Source: Calditrichia bacterium (lineage in GTDB: Bacteria > Calditrichota > Calditrichia > RBG-13-44-9 > J075). From it: DNA of 64,000 nt. The notes below the pieces were generated by a model that saw only the letters and a list, made by a program, of their open reading frames with translations, searched no databases and was not told the origin of the DNA. A program made the position numbers and the translations under genes. Positions 18,805 through 31,340 of the stretch are shown here, piece after piece; positions within the stretch are counted from its first letter, which is position 1, and each line of letters begins with the position of its first letter. Location: assembly GCA_028284905.1 (NCBI GenBank), contig JANQQU010000035.1:62001-126000 (forward strand). Direction: 5' to 3'.

Positions 18805-21800
18805 TTGGATAATTTTCAATTGAAAGGCCAAATTTCCCGAATTTCAATTGGTTTAGCATCTCCAAATGCTATCCTGGAAAGAAGTTTTGGAGAGGTCACT
18901 AAACCTGAAACGATCAACTATCGTTCTTTTAAACCCGAAAAAGACGGTCTGTTTTGCGAAAAGATTTTCGGACCGGTGAAAGACTGGGAATGTCATTGCG
19001 GGAAATATAAAAGAATACGTTATAAAGGTATTATCTGTGATCGTTGCGGCGTAGAGGTTACTACCAAGAGCGTTCGCCGTGAACGGATGGGACATATTAG
19101 TCTGGCTGTGCCGATTGTGCACATCTGGTATTTCAGATCAACCCCGACCAAAATCGGGTATTTGCTGAATATTGCCCCGAAAAACCTTGAAAAAATTATT
19201 TATTACGAAGCATATGTGGTTATCCAGCCTGGGAACACCGGATACAAGTCCGGCGATCTGTTGCTGGAAGACGATTATATGAAGACATTAGATGGCCTCA
19301 GTCAGGACGAGCTGGAGCTGCCGGACGATCATCCCGATAAGTTTATCGCGATGATGGGGGGTGAAGGTATTCGCGAGATGATGCGCCATATCGATGTTGA
19401 AACACTTGCTGATGAATTGCGGACCACCCTGAAAACCGAAAAGTCCCAGCAGAAAAAGCAGGACGCATTGAAACGGTTGAAGGTTGTGGAAGCTTTCCGT
19501 ACTCGCGAAAATGGCGAATACAAAAACAAGCCGGAGTGGATGGTGCTGGATGTAATTCCGGTAATTCCCCCGGAGCTGCGTCCGTTGGTGCCGCTGGAAG
19601 GTGGCCGTTTTGCAACGAGTGACCTGAACGATCTCTATCGCCGGGTAATTATTCGTAATAACCGTCTGAAAAAACTGATGGACATCAAGGCGCCGGAAGT
19701 GATTCTGCGTAATGAAAAACGCATGCTTCAGGAGGCTGTCGATGCCTTATTTGATAACACCAAGCGCACCACCGCTGTAAGAAGCGATGGTAACCGTCCG
19801 CTGAAATCTCTCTCAGATATGTTGAGAGGTAAGCAGGGACGTTTCCGCCTGAACTTGCTTGGTAAACGTGTGGATTATTCCGGCCGTTCGGTTGTTGTTG
19901 TCGGTCCAAAGCTGCGTCTCTACGAATGCGGTTTGCCGAAAGAAATGGCTGTGGAGCTGTTTAAGCCGTTTATTATCAGAAAGTTACAAGATCGCAAGAT
20001 CGTTAAGACTGTGAAAAGCGCCAAGCGCTTTGTCGATAAGCGTGATGCTGTTGTTTTCGAAATCCTTGAGGATATCGTCAACGATCATCCGGTAATGCTC
20101 AACCGTGCACCAACATTGCACCGCCTCGGTATCCAGGCATTCCAACCGGTGTTGATCGAAGGAAAAGCGCTGGAAATTCATCCGCTGGTCTGTTCCGCGT
20201 TTAATGCAGACTTTGACGGTGACCAGATGGCTGTGCACGTGCCGCTGAGTTTCGAAGCGCAGATGGAAGCACGTCTGCTGATGCTGGCATCTCACAACAT
20301 TCTTTCTCCGGCAAGTGGTCGCCCGTTGGCGATTCCTTCCCAGGATATGATTTTGGGATGTTATTACATTACGAAAGAGTCGATCGACAAAGAAGGTGAA
20401 ATACCGATCTACTCTTCTACTGAAGAAGTAAATATTGCATATAACGATAATAGAAGTCATTTGCACACCAGAATTAAGGTGCGCTTCAACGACGAGTTGA
20501 TTGAAACTACTGTTGGCCGGGTATTATTCAATAATATTATCCCGGACGAAATGGGGTTTGTTAACGAGTTGATGACCAAGAAGACGCTGGAGCGTTTGAT
20601 TGGCCGTATTATGTTGAAAATTGGTAATTTGCGCACTGTTGAATTCCTTGACAATCTGAAAAAGGTTGGCTTTGGATTCGCAACAGTTGCCGGTGCCAGT
20701 ATTGGTTTGGATGATGTTGTCGTCCCGGATAAGAAGCCGGACTTCGTCGCTAAAGCATATGATGAAGTTAGATTGCTGGAAGACCAGTATCGGATGGGTT
20801 TTATTACCGACGGTGAGCGTTACAACAAGGTTATCGATATTTGGACACGTGTAACGGATCAGGTGTCTGCGGAATTGTTTACGATTCTTCAGGACCACCG
20901 TGAAGGTTTTAACTCCCTTTACATGATGTCCAATTCCGGTGCGCGTGGTAGTAAAGAGCAGATTCGCCAGTTGGCCGGTATGCGTGGATTGATGGCGAAG
21001 CCGCAAAAAACGTTGACAGGTCAAACCGGTGAGATTATCGAAAACCCGATTACCGCAAACTTCTTCGAAGGATTGTCGGTTCAGGAATACTTTATTTCTA
21101 CCCACGGTGCTCGTAAAGGTTTGGCGGATACTGCGCTGAAGACAGCGGATGCTGGTTATCTGACGCGTCGTCTGGTTGATGTTGCCCAGGATGTTATGAT
21201 TAATGAATATGATTGCGGTACTATCCTTGGCATCGAAACCGGACCGATCAAAGAAGGCGAGAAAATTATCGAGCCGCTCTCTGATCGTATCGTTGGTCGT
21301 GTATCTTCTGATGATGTATACGATCCGATTGGTGGTGAATTGCTGGTGAAAGCCGGGCAAATCATCGATGAAGACGTTGCCGGAGCAATTGATAATTCCG
21401 CAGTAGAAACGATTAAGATTCGTTCGGTGCTGACTTGCGAAACTGCGCGCGGTGTTTGTGCACTGTGTTATGGTCGTAATCTTGCGACTGGACGCTTAGT
21501 CGACCTTGGTGAAGCAACTGGTGTAATGGCTGCACAGAGTATCGGTGAACCGGGAACCCAGCTGACGCTGCGAACCTTCCACATCGGTGGTACTGCCGGC
21601 CGTATTGCTGCACAGTCTGAAGTCGTATCCCGCTTTAAGGGCACGATTAAGTATGAAGAATTACGTTCGATTAAAACAACAATGATTGAAGATGATGTTG
21701 TGCAGGAAGTGGATATCTGCGTTGGTCGTAATGGTGTAATTCATGTCAATGATAGTAAAGGACGTTCCCTCAATAATTATAATGTGCCTTATGGCGCCAA

Positions 21801-23046
21801 ACTGTTGGTTCAGGATGGTGAGTCCATTGAAAAAGGCAAGATATTATTCGAGTGGGATCCCTACTCCTCTGTGATTCTGACGGAAAAACCGGGCCGTATT
21901 AAGTTTGTTGACCTGGTTGATAACGTAACGACCCATGAAGAGCTTGATGAGCAAACGCTTCAGAAACAACGCGTCGTAATTGAATCGCGGAATAAAAATC
22001 TCAGTCCGCATATTTCTGTTGTGGATGAAAATGAGCAGGAAATCGCTAACTACATTCTCCCTGTAAAGGCCCATATCTTGGTGCCGGATAAGGAAGAAGT
22101 CGGCGCTGGCCGGATTCTCGCCAAGATTCCCCGCGAAATCGGGAAAACCCGTGACATTACCGGTGGTTTGCCCCGTGTTGCGGAATTGTTTGAGGCGCGG
22201 AAGCCAAAAGAGCAGGCAGTGGTTAGTGAAATCGACGGTGTTATCCAGTTCGGAACCATTAAACGTGGTATCCGGGAAATTATTGTGGAAGGCGCCCTGG
22301 AGAAAAAGAAATACATGGTTCCCTACAGTAAGCACGTTTTAGTGCACAGTGGTGACTATGTTAAAGCCGGTGAGATGTTAACCGATGGCGCTATTTCTCC
22401 GCAGGACATTCTGCAGATTCTCGGTCCCGGTAAAGTTCAGGAATACCTTGTGAACGAAATTCAGGAAGTATATCGTCTGCAAGGGGTAAGTATCAATGAT
22501 AAGCATATCGAAATCATCGTTCGTCAAATGATGCAACGTGTGAAGGTAATTGATACTGGTGATACCAGATTCCTTGAAGGTGATACCGTTAATAAATTTG
22601 TCTTTAAAGATGAAAACGAGAAGATTCGTAATAAAGTGATCATTACTGAAACGGGCGGATCCCGTTTCAAGGCAGGTCAGCTGGTTGATCGCGCTAAGTT
22701 TGAAATTACGAATCGTCAACTTGCCAAGAATGAAAAGCCGTTGGCAGAGAGTCGTCCCGCAGAAGGGGCAACAGCCGAGCCGATTCTGCTTGGTATTACC
22801 CAGGCAGCCCTGACAACTGACAGCTTCATTTCGGCCGCTTCCTTCCAGGAAACGACCCGGGTATTGACGGATGCTGCAATTGCAGGTAAGGTCGATCATC
22901 TCTATGGCTTGAAAGAGAATGTAATTGTTGGAAATCTGATACCGGCAGGTACCGGATTAACCAAGTACAAACAGTTGCAAGTTGATTATAAAGAAGAAAG
23001 TGGACCGGTTGAGGAAGTTACGGAAGAAGAGACCGTAAAGAACTAA
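18805..23046 (+). CDS. rpoC: DNA-directed RNA polymerase subunit beta'
   Basis: This 1413-residue subunit begins at TTG (MDNFQLKG), eight bases after GAAGGAG; an in-frame GTG at 18796 overlaps that SD and was rejected. Motifs include the N-terminal zinc site (CHCGKYK and CDRCGVE), the catalytic [12 protein letters not shown] near residue 470, the trigger-loop region, and the second zinc site [11 protein letters not shown] near residue 876. It forms the active centre of RNA polymerase. A strong hairpin terminator follows. Confidence 0.98.
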   Translation: MDNFQLKGQISRISIGLASPNAILERSFGEVTKPETINYRSFKPEKDGLFCEKIFGPVKDWECHCGKYKRIRYKGIICDRCGVEVTTKSVRRERMGHISLAVPIVHIWYFRSTPTKIGYLLNIAPKNLEKIIYYEAYVVIQPGNTGYKSGDLLLEDDYMKTLDGLSQDELELPDDHPDKFIAMMGGEGIREMMRHIDVETLADELRTTLKTEKSQQKKQDALKRLKVVEAFRTRENGEYKNKPEWMVLDVIPVIPPELRPLVPLEGGRFATSDLNDLYRRVIIRNNRLKKLMDIKAPEVILRNEKRMLQEAVDALFDNTKRTTAVRSDGNRPLKSLSDMLRGKQGRFRLNLLGKRVDYSGRSVVVVGPKLRLYECGLPKEMAVELFKPFIIRKLQDRKIVKTVKSAKRFVDKRDAVVFEILEDIVNDHPVMLNRAPTLHRLGIQAFQPVLIEGKALEIHPLVCSAFNADFDGDQMAVHVPLSFEAQMEARLLMLASHNILSPASGRPLAIPSQDMILGCYYITKESIDKEGEIPIYSSTEEVNIAYNDNRSHLHTRIKVRFNDELIETTVGRVLFNNIIPDEMGFVNELMTKKTLERLIGRIMLKIGNLRTVEFLDNLKKVGFGFATVAGASIGLDDVVVPDKKPDFVAKAYDEVRLLEDQYRMGFITDGERYNKVIDIWTRVTDQVSAELFTILQDHREGFNSLYMMSNSGARGSKEQIRQLAGMRGLMAKPQKTLTGQTGEIIENPITANFFEGLSVQEYFISTHGARKGLADTALKTADAGYLTRRLVDVAQDVMINEYDCGTILGIETGPIKEGEKIIEPLSDRIVGRVSSDDVYDPIGGELLVKAGQIIDEDVAGAIDNSAVETIKIRSVLTCETARGVCALCYGRNLATGRLVDLGEATGVMAAQSIGEPGTQLTLRTFHIGGTAGRIAAQSEVVSRFKGTIKYEELRSIKTTMIEDDVVQEVDICVGRNGVIHVNDSKGRSLNNYNVPYGAKLLVQDGESIEKGKILFEWDPYSSVILTEKPGRIKFVDLVDNVTTHEELDEQTLQKQRVVIESRNKNLSPHISVVDENEQEIANYILPVKAHILVPDKEEVGAGRILAKIPREIGKTRDITGGLPRVAELFEARKPKEQAVVSEIDGVIQFGTIKRGIREIIVEGALEKKKYMVPYSKHVLVHSGDYVKAGEMLTDGAISPQDILQILGPGKVQEYLVNEIQEVYRLQGVSINDKHIEIIVRQMMQRVKVIDTGDTRFLEGDTVNKFVFKDENEKIRNKVIITETGGSRFKAGQLVDRAKFEITNRQLAKNEKPLAESRPAEGATAEPILLGITQAALTTDSFISAASFQETTRVLTDAAIAGKVDHLYGLKENVIVGNLIPAGTGLTKYKQLQVDYKEESGPVEEVTEEETVKN

Positions 23047-23094
23047 GCTGATTCTGAAATCTTCGCTTGTTTTTATAAGCAATCTTTAAGCTGG

Positions 23095-23126
23095 CCGGCT
23101 TCATGTCTGTTTTTGCATGAAGCCGG
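23095..23126 (+). terminator. Terminator of the rpoBC unit
   Basis: A perfect 11-bp inverted repeat (CCGGCTTCATG with CATGAAGCCGG, 10-base loop) lies 49 bases past the rpoC stop. The T tract is short (TTTAAG). Confidence 0.65.
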
Positions 23127-23210
23127 TTTAAGCGTACAAAGCAGTGAATGTAAAACACGTGATCATTTGTGCGCTAATTAAGAAATTGGAAAGTTTTTTT
23201 TAAAATGTTA

Positions 23211-23239
23211 TTGACAAAACAGCACCGGTTTAATAACTT
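23211..23239 (+). promoter_or_regulatory. Sigma-70-type promoter of the str operon
   Basis: A perfect -35 (TTGACA, 23211-23216), a 17-base spacer and a -10-like TAACTT (23234-23239) lie between the rpoC terminator and rpsL. The predicted leader is about 30 bases long and ends with the SD AGGAGGA. Confidence 0.7.
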
Positions 23240-23277
23240 GGGAGTCTGTGACTTTTTTACAATCTTAGGAGGAAGTT

Positions 23278-23652
23278 GTGCCGACAGTTAATCAATTAAT
23301 AAGAACCGGGCGCAAGAAAATAGTTAAGAAAACCAAATCCCGCGCCTTGGGAAGTTGTCCCCAAAAACGTGGGGTATGTACAAGGGTTTATACAACAACC
23401 CCGAAAAAGCCGAACTCAGCGCTCCGTAAAGTTGCTCGTGTGCGTTTGACGAATGGCATAGAAGTAACTGCTTATATTCCTGGTGAAGGGCATAATTTGC
23501 AGGAACACTCGATTGTTATGATTCGTGGAGGTCGTGTTAAAGATCTTCCGGGTGTTCGTTATCATATTATTCGTGGTACGCTGGATACTAGTGGTGTAGC
23601 GGATAGAAGACAAGGGCGCTCGAAGTATGGCGCGAAAATGCCTAAGAAATAA
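23278..23652 (+). CDS. rpsL: 30S ribosomal protein S12
   Basis: This 124-residue protein starts at GTG after AGGAGGAAGTT and begins [12 protein letters not shown]. It is a decoding-centre protein. [18 protein letters not shown] carries the lysine equivalent to E. coli K42, and [14 protein letters not shown] the one equivalent to K87, both wild type with respect to streptomycin resistance. It opens the str operon behind its own promoter, followed by rpsG and fusA. Confidence 0.98.
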   Translation: MPTVNQLIRTGRKKIVKKTKSRALGSCPQKRGVCTRVYTTTPKKPNSALRKVARVRLTNGIEVTAYIPGEGHNLQEHSIVMIRGGRVKDLPGVRYHIIRGTLDTSGVADRRQGRSKYGAKMPKK

Positions 23653-23669
23653 ACAGCAATTGAGGTTGA

Positions 23670-24140
<471 letters not shown>

Positions 24141-24175
24141 CGCGCGAGCGGAGATTTTGATATAAGGTAATTGAC

Positions 24176-26263
24176 ATGGCAACGAAGAAATACGCATTAG
24201 ATAAAACGAGAAATATTGGCATCATGGCACATATTGATGCTGGTAAGACGACTACAACTGAGAGAATTCTTTATTATACTGGTGTATTGCACCGTATGGG
24301 TGAGGTTCACGAAGGTTCTGCAACCATGGATTGGATGGAGCAGGAAAAAGAGCGTGGCATCACTATTACTTCTGCAGCAACGACCTGTTTCTGGCAAGAC
24401 CACCGCATTAATATTATTGATACCCCCGGACACGTAGATTTTACCGCTGAAGTAGAGCGCTCCCTGAGAGTGCTGGACGGCGCTGTTGCGTTGTTTTGCG
24501 CAGTGGGTGGCGTTGAGCCGCAGTCCGAGACTGTCTGGCGTCAGGCGGATAAATACGGTGTGCCGCGAATCGCTTTTGTAAACAAGATGGATCGCGTTGG
24601 TGCAGACTTTTATAATGTATTGGAGATGATGCATCTGCGCCTTGGGGCTCACCCGGTCGCGATTCAACTCCCGATTGGCGACGGTGAAATGTTTACCGGT
24701 CTCATCGATCTTATTAAAATGAAAGCAGTTATTTTTGACGAAACATCCCTGGGCATGAAGGTTTATGAAGAAGATATCCCCAGGGATTTGCATGATAAGG
24801 CTGAAGAGTTCCGGACAAAGCTGATTGAAACCGCTGCCGAATACGATGACGAGTTAATGGAAAAGTATCTCGAAGGCGAAGAGGTTGCCGAAGATAGTAT
24901 TATTGAGGCGATTCGCGCCGCAACGCTTCAAAACAATATTGTTCCGGTGTTTGTAGGTTCTGCATTCAAGAATAAAGGTGTGCAGCGTCTGCTGGATGGT
25001 ATTATTGAATTCCTGCCTTCCCCGAAAGATGTTCCCCCGATTGAAGGTGAAGATCCGCGTAGTGGCAACACTGTAGAAAGAACTGCCTCTGATGATGAGC
25101 CGTTCACTGCGCTGGCTTTCAAGATTATGACCGACCCTTATGTTGGTAAGCTGACATATTTCCGTGTATATAGTGGTAGTGCAAAGTCTGGTAGTTACAT
25201 CCACAACGTAAGTTCTGACAAGAAAGAGCGTTTGGGGCGTTTGCTGCGAATGCATGCAAATACTCGTGAGGATGTTGAAGAGGTATTTGCCGGTGATATC
25301 GTTGCTGCCGTTGGTTTGAAAAATACCCGTACCGGACATTCGCTTTCTGCGCCGGACAAGCCGGTAATGTTAGAGTCCATGAAATTCCCCGAGCCGGTAA
25401 TTTCTGTCTCTATCGAGCCCAAAACGAAGGCTGATGCAGATAAGTTGAGTCAATCTCTGATGAAGCTTAGCGACGAAGATCCTACTTTTCGCGTGTCTAC
25501 TGAAGAAGAGACCGGACAGACGCTGATTAGCGGTATGGGCGAGTTGCATCTTGAAATTATTGTTGATCGTTTGTTGCGGGAATTTCGTGTGGATGCACGG
25601 GTTGGTAAGCCGCAGGTAGCCTACAAGGAAACGATTTCCAAGGAAGTTCGCGTGGAAGGAAAGTTTGTGCGCCAGAGTGGTGGCCGCGGACAGTATGGCC
25701 ATGTTTGGCTGGAAGTCGAGCCGAATGAAAAAGGTAAAGGCTTTGAGTTTGAAGATAAAATTGTCGGGGGTGTTGTTCCCCGGGAATATATAAATTCTGT
25801 TAAAAGCGGTGTGGAAGATGCCTTGAAAAATGGTGTCTTGGCCGGTTATCCGGTGGTTGACGTTCGGGTAAAACTGGTTGACGGTTCTTATCATGATGTC
25901 GACTCGAATGAGATGGCATTCCGCATTGCTGGTTCTATGGGAACCAAAGAAGGCTTAAGTAAAGCGAAGTCTATTTTGCTGGAACCGATGATGGATGTTG
26001 AAGTCGTCGTTCCGGAAGAGTATCTGGGTGATGTGATTGGGGATTTAAATTCCCGCAGAGGCAAGGTTAGCGGTATTCTGCCTCGCAAGGATGCGCAAGT
26101 AGTAGAAGCTTTTGTACCACTTGCTGAGATGTTTGGCTATGCCACATCTTTACGTTCCGTAACACAGGGTCGTGCGGTATACAGTATGCAGTTTGATCAC
26201 TACCAGCCGTTGCCGCAGAGTGTTGCGAGCGAATTAATCGATAAACTAAAAGGTGCAAGTTAA
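24176..26263 (+). CDS. fusA: Translation elongation factor G
   Basis: This 695-residue GTPase drives ribosomal translocation. G motifs are [13 protein letters not shown] near residue 18, DTPGHVDFT near 84 and NKMDRVGAD near 138. Domain IV shows [18 protein letters not shown] and [22 protein letters not shown]. This is the housekeeping type by length and motif. It is followed 17 bases later by rpsJ without an intervening tuf, joining the str and S10 operons. Confidence 0.97.
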   Translation: MATKKYALDKTRNIGIMAHIDAGKTTTTERILYYTGVLHRMGEVHEGSATMDWMEQEKERGITITSAATTCFWQDHRINIIDTPGHVDFTAEVERSLRVLDGAVALFCAVGGVEPQSETVWRQADKYGVPRIAFVNKMDRVGADFYNVLEMMHLRLGAHPVAIQLPIGDGEMFTGLIDLIKMKAVIFDETSLGMKVYEEDIPRDLHDKAEEFRTKLIETAAEYDDELMEKYLEGEEVAEDSIIEAIRAATLQNNIVPVFVGSAFKNKGVQRLLDGIIEFLPSPKDVPPIEGEDPRSGNTVERTASDDEPFTALAFKIMTDPYVGKLTYFRVYSGSAKSGSYIHNVSSDKKERLGRLLRMHANTREDVEEVFAGDIVAAVGLKNTRTGHSLSAPDKPVMLESMKFPEPVISVSIEPKTKADADKLSQSLMKLSDEDPTFRVSTEEETGQTLISGMGELHLEIIVDRLLREFRVDARVGKPQVAYKETISKEVRVEGKFVRQSGGRGQYGHVWLEVEPNEKGKGFEFEDKIVGGVVPREYINSVKSGVEDALKNGVLAGYPVVDVRVKLVDGSYHDVDSNEMAFRIAGSMGTKEGLSKAKSILLEPMMDVEVVVPEEYLGDVIGDLNSRRGKVSGILPRKDAQVVEAFVPLAEMFGYATSLRSVTQGRAVYSMQFDHYQPLPQSVASELIDKLKGAS

Positions 26264-26280
26264 GCAAAGGGGACACAACC

Positions 26281-26589
26281 GTGCCAGGTCAAAGTATACG
26301 TATTAAGCTGAAAGCTTACGATCATCATCTGATCGACAAATCGTCTGAAAAAATTATTACCACTGCCAAAACAACCGGTGCATTAATTTCCGGTCCGATA
26401 CCTTTACCAACTAAGCGTAGTGTATTTACGGTGCTCAGATCACCGCATATTGATAAGAAGTCTCGCGAGCAGTTTGAAGTTCGCATTCATAAGCGCCTGA
26501 TCGATATTCATAATGCGACAAACAAGACTATCGATCAATTGATGAAGCTGGAATTACCGGCTGGCGTTGATATTGAGATTAAAACCTGA
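26281..26589 (+). CDS. rpsJ: 30S ribosomal protein S10 (NusE)
   Basis: This 102-residue protein begins at GTG ([19 protein letters not shown]). It has the long loop [21 protein letters not shown] near residue 40 and ends with the family pattern [10 protein letters not shown]. Besides its place in the 30S head it binds NusB and the NusG KOW domain. It is the first gene of the S10 operon. There is no clear L4-type leader in the 17-base gap before it. Confidence 0.97.
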   Translation: MPGQSIRIKLKAYDHHLIDKSSEKIITTAKTTGALISGPIPLPTKRSVFTVLRSPHIDKKSREQFEVRIHKRLIDIHNATNKTIDQLMKLELPAGVDIEIKT

Positions 26590-26621
26590 TTATATCATTA
26601 GAAACGATTTTGGAGAAAATA

Positions 26622-27245
26622 ATGAGCGGTTTACTGGGAAAAAAAATTGGTATGACTCAAATCTTCGATGAAGAAGGTAATGTTATACCGGTTACCGTGT
26701 TGAAGGTCGGTCCCTGTTATGTGACTCAGATAAAAACGGCTGAAAACGACGGCTATGAAGCGATTCAGTTGGGCTTCGACGTCAAAAAAGAGAAAAATAC
26801 CACCAAGCCAGTGCTTGGGCATTTGAACAAGGCTAAGGCGCCAGCGCTTCGCATGTTGAAAGAATTTTCGAAAGATCATGATGCTGAAGTTGCACTCGGT
26901 GATGTGGTTAAAGTGGATATTTTTCAGCCTGGTGAAGTTGTTAAGATTTCCGGTTGGTCCAAAGGACGTGGTTTCGCTGGTGTTGTAAAGCGTTACAACT
27001 TTGGCGGTGGCCGGAAGACGCACGGACAGTCAGACCGTTATCGTCACCCTGGTTCTATTGGCCAGAGTTCTTATCCCTCAAAAGTATTCAAAGGGATTAA
27101 GATGGGTGGCCGGATGGGTGGAAAATACCTCTCCGTAAAAGGGATTACCGTTGTGAAGGTTGATGAAGAAAACGATCTTCTCTTTGTTAAAGGTGCGGTT
27201 CCCGGCGCCAGAAATAGTTATGTAGAAGTTTATAAACAATCGTAA
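26622..27245 (+). CDS. rplC: 50S ribosomal protein L3
   Basis: This 207-residue protein reaches the peptidyl-transferase centre. MSGLLGKKIGMTQIFDEEG at the start and the run RKTHGQSDRYRHPGSIGQ near residue 130 are family features. The ATG at 26622 has TGGAG seven bases upstream; an in-frame TTG at 26610 lies inside that region and was rejected. Confidence 0.97.
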   Translation: MSGLLGKKIGMTQIFDEEGNVIPVTVLKVGPCYVTQIKTAENDGYEAIQLGFDVKKEKNTTKPVLGHLNKAKAPALRMLKEFSKDHDAEVALGDVVKVDIFQPGEVVKISGWSKGRGFAGVVKRYNFGGGRKTHGQSDRYRHPGSIGQSSYPSKVFKGIKMGGRMGGKYLSVKGITVVKVDEENDLLFVKGAVPGARNSYVEVYKQS

Positions 27246-27269
27246 AGCGGCTAACGAGCGAGTATAGTT

Positions 27270-27896
27270 ATGAAATTAGATATTTATAAAACCGATGGCT
27301 CTAAGACCGGAAAAAAAGCCACACTTAGTAAAGACGTTTTCGGAATTGAGCCTAACGATCATGTTTTGTATTTAGCTGTTAAAGCCTATCTGGCAAATCA
27401 GCGTCAAGGTACCCATAGTACAAAAAACCGTTCTGCCGTCGCTGGTGGTGGCCGCAAGCCTTTTCGTCAGAAAGGTACCGGTCGTGCCCGTCAAGGAACG
27501 ATTCGTGCACCGCACATGGTTGGTGGTGGCCGGGCTTTTGGTCCGCAGCCGCGTGACTATCGCCAGGATTTGCCCAAGAAGGTAAATCGTTTGGCGAGAA
27601 GATCTGCACTGTCGTATAAAGCAAAAGATAAAAAGATTGTGGTTGTAGAAGACTTTCAGTTTGAAGGTCCGAAAACCAGCCAATTCATGGATTTGCTTGC
27701 CAATTTAAAGGTCGATGATCGTAAAGTGTTGGTTTTGACTGCTGAATATGATCAGAACCTGTATAAGTCTGCACGGAATGTGCCTTATAAATCTGTGTTA
27801 AAAGCGCCGCAGTTCTCAGCCTATGATGTGCTGAATGCAAATGTAGTGATTGTTCAAAAGGGCGCGGTTGAAATTCTTAACGAGGTATTAGGGTAA
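27270..27896 (+). CDS. rplD: 50S ribosomal protein L4
   Basis: This 208-residue protein has the basic extended loop of L4 (FRQKGTGRARQGTIRAPHMV near residue 65) that lines the exit tunnel, and GGGRAFGPQPRDY after it. Its stop codon overlaps the rplW start (TAATG), showing coupling. In E. coli L4 also regulates the S10 operon; whether this one does is unknown. Confidence 0.97.
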   Translation: MKLDIYKTDGSKTGKKATLSKDVFGIEPNDHVLYLAVKAYLANQRQGTHSTKNRSAVAGGGRKPFRQKGTGRARQGTIRAPHMVGGGRAFGPQPRDYRQDLPKKVNRLARRSALSYKAKDKKIVVVEDFQFEGPKTSQFMDLLANLKVDDRKVLVLTAEYDQNLYKSARNVPYKSVLKAPQFSAYDVLNANVVIVQKGAVEILNEVLG

Positions 27897-28198
27897 TGAA
27901 AGATCCGAGAGAAATAATCATACAACCCTTGTTGTCTGAAAAAGCACTCCGCTTGAACGAGGAATCCAACCAGTATATTTTCAAGGTGGACCCGAGTGCA
28001 AACAAGATTGAAATCAAGAAAGCAATTGAGAAGCGCTTTTCTGTTAAAGTTAAGGGCGTTCGGGTTGTAAATGTTAAAGGTAAGCCCAAGCAGCGTTTTG
28101 TGCGCCGGGGGCGGGTAAGCGGATTTACTGCTGGATACAAGAAGGCTTTTATTACACTTGCTGAAGGCGATAGTTTCGATTTTCTCGACAATATTTAA
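27896..28198 (+). CDS. rplW: 50S ribosomal protein L23
   Basis: This 100-residue protein sits at the tunnel exit and is the docking site for trigger factor and SRP. It opens MKDPREIIIQPLLSEKA, and carries NQYIFKVDPSANKIEIKKAIE and the basic loop GKPKQRFVRRG. It overlaps rplD by one base. Confidence 0.97.
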   Translation: MKDPREIIIQPLLSEKALRLNEESNQYIFKVDPSANKIEIKKAIEKRFSVKVKGVRVVNVKGKPKQRFVRRGRVSGFTAGYKKAFITLAEGDSFDFLDNI

Positions 28199-28223
28199 CC
28201 GATAGTTTTTGGAGATATAAGTT

Positions 28224-29048
28224 ATGGCGCTCAAAAAATATAAACCTACTACACCGGATTTACGCTTTCGCGTAGACGTATCCCGCGAGAACCTTTCCAA
28301 GGATCAGCCGGAGCGCTCGTTGACTGCGCCCTTAACCAGAAGCGGTGGTCGCAATAACAATGGCCGGGTAACGGCATGGCACCGTGGTGGCGGGCATAAG
28401 CGCAAATACCGTATTATAGATTTTAAAAGAGATAAAAGAGATATTCCGGCAGTCGTAAAGAAGCTTGAATATGATCCCAACCGTACTGCAAATATTGCAT
28501 TGCTTGCATATGCAGACGGGGAAAAACGATATATTCTTGCTCCGGAAGGTGTGAATGTCGGTGATAAATTGATGGCCGGTGCATCCGCAGAAGTACGCCC
28601 CGGCAACGCATTGCCCCTGGAAAATATTCCGCTGGGTATGACGGTACACAATATTGAAATGGTTCCCGGTAAGGGTGGACAGATTGCTCGTAGCGCTGGT
28701 GCCGGTGTACAGTTAATGGCAAAAGAGGGCGATTTCGCCTTGTTGAAAATGCCTTCCGGCGAAATTCGCAAAGTTCGTGTCGGTTGCTATGCAACACTGG
28801 GCACTGTCGGTAATGCTGAACATCTGAACATCTCTCTGGGTAAAGCCGGCCGGACTCGCTGGCGCGGTAAGCGTCCCCACGTTCGTGGTGTGGCAATGAA
28901 CCCGGTTGATCACCCGATGGGTGGTGGCGAAGGCCGCTCTTCCGGAGGTCGCCATCCTTGTTCCCCGTGGGGGCAGTTGGCAAAAGGGTTAAAAACCCGT
29001 AAGAAACGTAAATCTTCTGATAAACTGATTGTTAAACGTCGTAAATAA
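28224..29048 (+). CDS. rplB: 50S ribosomal protein L2
   Basis: This 274-residue protein is essential for subunit association and peptidyl transfer. The conserved histidine equivalent to E. coli H229 lies in [15 protein letters not shown] near residue 231, and [20 protein letters not shown] lies near residue 50. Length and position between rplW and rpsS are standard. Confidence 0.98.
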   Translation: MALKKYKPTTPDLRFRVDVSRENLSKDQPERSLTAPLTRSGGRNNNGRVTAWHRGGGHKRKYRIIDFKRDKRDIPAVVKKLEYDPNRTANIALLAYADGEKRYILAPEGVNVGDKLMAGASAEVRPGNALPLENIPLGMTVHNIEMVPGKGGQIARSAGAGVQLMAKEGDFALLKMPSGEIRKVRVGCYATLGTVGNAEHLNISLGKAGRTRWRGKRPHVRGVAMNPVDHPMGGGEGRSSGGRHPCSPWGQLAKGLKTRKKRKSSDKLIVKRRK

Positions 29049-29059
29049 AGGAAATAAGC

Positions 29060-29347
29060 ATGTCCAGATCGCTCAAAAAAGGGCCTTTCATCGATGCCAA
29101 GCTGTTCAAAAAAGTGGAAACTTTAAACGATAACGGACAGAAAAAGGTGATCAAAACCTGGGCAAGAAGAAGCACGATTCCGCCGGAGTTTATTGGTCAT
29201 ACCATCGCTGTTCATAATGGGATCAAATTTATTCCGGTATACGTCACCGAAAATATGGTTGGCCACAAATTAGGTGAGTTTGCAATGACTCGCACCTATC
29301 GTGGACATGCCGGGAAATTGGTGGAAAGAGGATCGAGAATCAGATAA
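29060..29347 (+). CDS. rpsS: 30S ribosomal protein S19
   Basis: This 95-residue protein begins [20 protein letters not shown] and has the family run [19 protein letters not shown]. It binds the 30S head with S13. It lies 11 bases after rplB, with AAAGGAAA as SD. Confidence 0.98.
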   Translation: MSRSLKKGPFIDAKLFKKVETLNDNGQKKVIKTWARRSTIPPEFIGHTIAVHNGIKFIPVYVTENMVGHKLGEFAMTRTYRGHAGKLVERGSRIR

Positions 29348-29370
29348 CTAAGTAACCCGGGGAATTGATA

Positions 29371-29715
29371 ATGGAAGCTGTTGCAAAACAAAAATATATT
29401 CGTATGTCGCCTTTGAAAGTACGCCAGGTTGCCGGCTTGATTCGTGAGCGCAACGTGGAAGAAGCATTGAATGTATTGCATTATACCCAGAAAAGAGCGG
29501 CAAAAATCCTGGAAAAGGGTTTACGGTCGGCGGTAGCTAACTTCTATTTAAATGAAGAAGCCAGTCAAATCGCTACAGATGAGATTTTTGTGAAAAGTGT
29601 GCGGATTGACGAAGGACCGACATTGCGTAGATTCCGTCCGATGTCGATGGGACGCGTTGGACGCATCCGTCGCCGGACCAGTCATATTACGATTATTATT
29701 GAAGATAGAAACTAA
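29371..29715 (+). CDS. rplV: 50S ribosomal protein L22
   Basis: This 114-residue protein lines the exit tunnel through a long beta hairpin (PTLRRFRPMSMGRVGRIRRR near residue 85). The ATG at 29371 follows GGGGAA by six bases; an in-frame TTG at 29365 was rejected as too close to the SD. The sequence after the start, MEAVAKQKYIRMSPLKVRQV, matches the family N-terminus. Confidence 0.96.
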   Translation: MEAVAKQKYIRMSPLKVRQVAGLIRERNVEEALNVLHYTQKRAAKILEKGLRSAVANFYLNEEASQIATDEIFVKSVRIDEGPTLRRFRPMSMGRVGRIRRRTSHITIIIEDRN

Positions 29716-29745
29716 AAGAATAGTATAGAGCTTGGAGGACTAGCT

Positions 29746-30381
29746 TTGGGTCAGAAATCTAATCCCGTCGGTTATCGGCTTGGTGTCATCAAAACCTGGA
29801 ATTCCCAGTGGTTTGATGAAAAAGATTTTTCCAAAAAATTGAATGAAGACCTGCTGATCCGGCGTTACATCCGCAACCGGATGTCTGATGGCGCAATTTC
29901 AAAGATCGGTATTGAGCGTACTGCACGCCGGATCCTGATTACTATCCACACTGCAAGACCGGGTGTTGTGATTGGTAAAAAAGGCGCCGAGGTCGACAAG
30001 CTTAAGGAAGAATTGAAGACGCTGGTAAAGAAAGAAATTCAAATTAATATCAACGAAGTAAAACACCCGGAACTGGATGCTTTCCTGGTTGGGCAGAACA
30101 TTGCCCGGCAGCTTGAAGGTAAAGTGTCTTTCCGTCGCGCAATGAAGCGGGCAATCACCTCTTCGATGCGTTTGGGCGCGGAAGGTATTAAGATTCAGTG
30201 CTCGGGTCGTCTGGGTGGTGCGGAAATGGCCAGAACTGAAAGTTATAAGGACGGTCGAATTCCCCTGCACACTTTACGCGCCGATATCGACTATGCAACG
30301 ACAACAGCCCATACAACTTATGGCTGCATCGGTGTGAAAGTATGGATTTACCACGGCGAAGTAATCGGATCTAAATCTTAA
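29746..30381 (+). CDS. rpsC: 30S ribosomal protein S3
   Basis: This 211-residue protein starts at TTG after TTGGAGGACTAGC ([20 protein letters not shown]). The KH domain motif [17 protein letters not shown] near residue 75 and C-terminal [18 protein letters not shown] near 145 are present. S3 forms the mRNA entry tunnel. Confidence 0.97.
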   Translation: MGQKSNPVGYRLGVIKTWNSQWFDEKDFSKKLNEDLLIRRYIRNRMSDGAISKIGIERTARRILITIHTARPGVVIGKKGAEVDKLKEELKTLVKKEIQININEVKHPELDAFLVGQNIARQLEGKVSFRRAMKRAITSSMRLGAEGIKIQCSGRLGGAEMARTESYKDGRIPLHTLRADIDYATTTAHTTYGCIGVKVWIYHGEVIGSKS

Positions 30382-30394
30382 GGAGATACTAACC

Positions 30395-30814
30395 ATGTTA
30401 ATGCCGAAAAGGATTAAATATCGCAAAGTGCAAAAGGGTCGCAAGCGTGGCATGGCCTTGCGTGGTAATAGTGTGTCTTTTGGAGAGTATGGTCTGAAAG
30501 CTATGGAAGCACATTGGATTACCAGTCGCCAGATTGAAGCTGCTCGTGTTGCGATGACACGTTACATCAAAAGGGGCGGGAAAGTATGGATTCGCATTTT
30601 CCCGGACAAGCCTATTACCAAGAAGCCGGCGGAAACCCGGATGGGTAAAGGTAAAGGCTCTCCTGAATATTGGGTAGCGGTTGTAAAGCCGGGCCGGATT
30701 ATGTTTGAACTGGCTGGTGTACCGGAAGATGTTGCCAAGGAAGCAATGCGCTTGGCCGCCCATAAATTACCATTAAAAACAAAGTTTGTTACCCGCAAAG
30801 AAGTTGGAGAATAA
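30395..30814 (+). CDS. rplP: 50S ribosomal protein L16
   Basis: This 139-residue protein opens [20 protein letters not shown]. The segment around residue 80 reads [20 protein letters not shown], in which the arginine equivalent to the hydroxylated R81 of E. coli is kept. L16 contacts the A-site tRNA. TAAGGAG lies nine bases upstream. A second ATG two codons in is an alternative start. Confidence 0.97.
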   Translation: MLMPKRIKYRKVQKGRKRGMALRGNSVSFGEYGLKAMEAHWITSRQIEAARVAMTRYIKRGGKVWIRIFPDKPITKKPAETRMGKGKGSPEYWVAVVKPGRIMFELAGVPEDVAKEAMRLAAHKLPLKTKFVTRKEVGE

Positions 30815-30820
30815 GATACA

Positions 30821-31036
30821 ATGAAAACTGCGGAATTGAGAACATTGTCTGTAGAAGACTTGAAACAAAAGCTGGAAGATTTGGCGGATGAATTAGCAAA
30901 TCTGCGAATTCAGAAAGCAACGCATCAGCTAACTAATCCCAATCGTATCGGGGAAGTTCGTAAAGACATCGCCCGCCATAAAACGCTGTTGAGCGAATAC
31001 GAGAAGGGTATTTCACAGCCAAAAAGTGAATCATAA
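30821..31036 (+). CDS. rpmC: 50S ribosomal protein L29
   Basis: This 71-residue all-helical protein begins [20 protein letters not shown] and has [20 protein letters not shown] in the middle, as in the family. It sits beside L23 at the tunnel exit. Six bases separate it from rplP. Confidence 0.96.
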   Translation: MKTAELRTLSVEDLKQKLEDLADELANLRIQKATHQLTNPNRIGEVRKDIARHKTLLSEYEKGISQPKSES

Positions 31037-31055
31037 TATCAGGTGATAGAGCGTT

Positions 31056-31310
31056 ATGGATAGAGGTATCAGAAAAACCCGTGTAGGTATTGTCGTTAGC
31101 GACAAAATGGACAAAACGGTTGTTGTTGCGGTAGAGCGACAGGTAAAGCATCCGTTGTACAAAAAATATATCAAGCAGACCTCCAAGTTTAAGGCACATG
31201 ATGATCAGAATCAGTGCGACATCGGTGATAAGGTGCGGATTATGGAAACCCGTCCTTTAAGCCGGACCAAGCGGTGGCGGATTGTAGAAATAATCGAAAA
31301 AGTAAAATAA
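31056..31310 (+). CDS. rpsQ: 30S ribosomal protein S17
   Basis: This 84-residue OB-fold protein shows [38 protein letters not shown] and [16 protein letters not shown], all family segments. It is a primary 16S rRNA 5'-domain binder. Confidence 0.97.
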   Translation: MDRGIRKTRVGIVVSDKMDKTVVVAVERQVKHPLYKKYIKQTSKFKAHDDQNQCDIGDKVRIMETRPLSRTKRWRIVEIIEKVK

Positions 31311-31340
31311 TTACGCTAAATAAAGCAGAGGTTTGGTGTC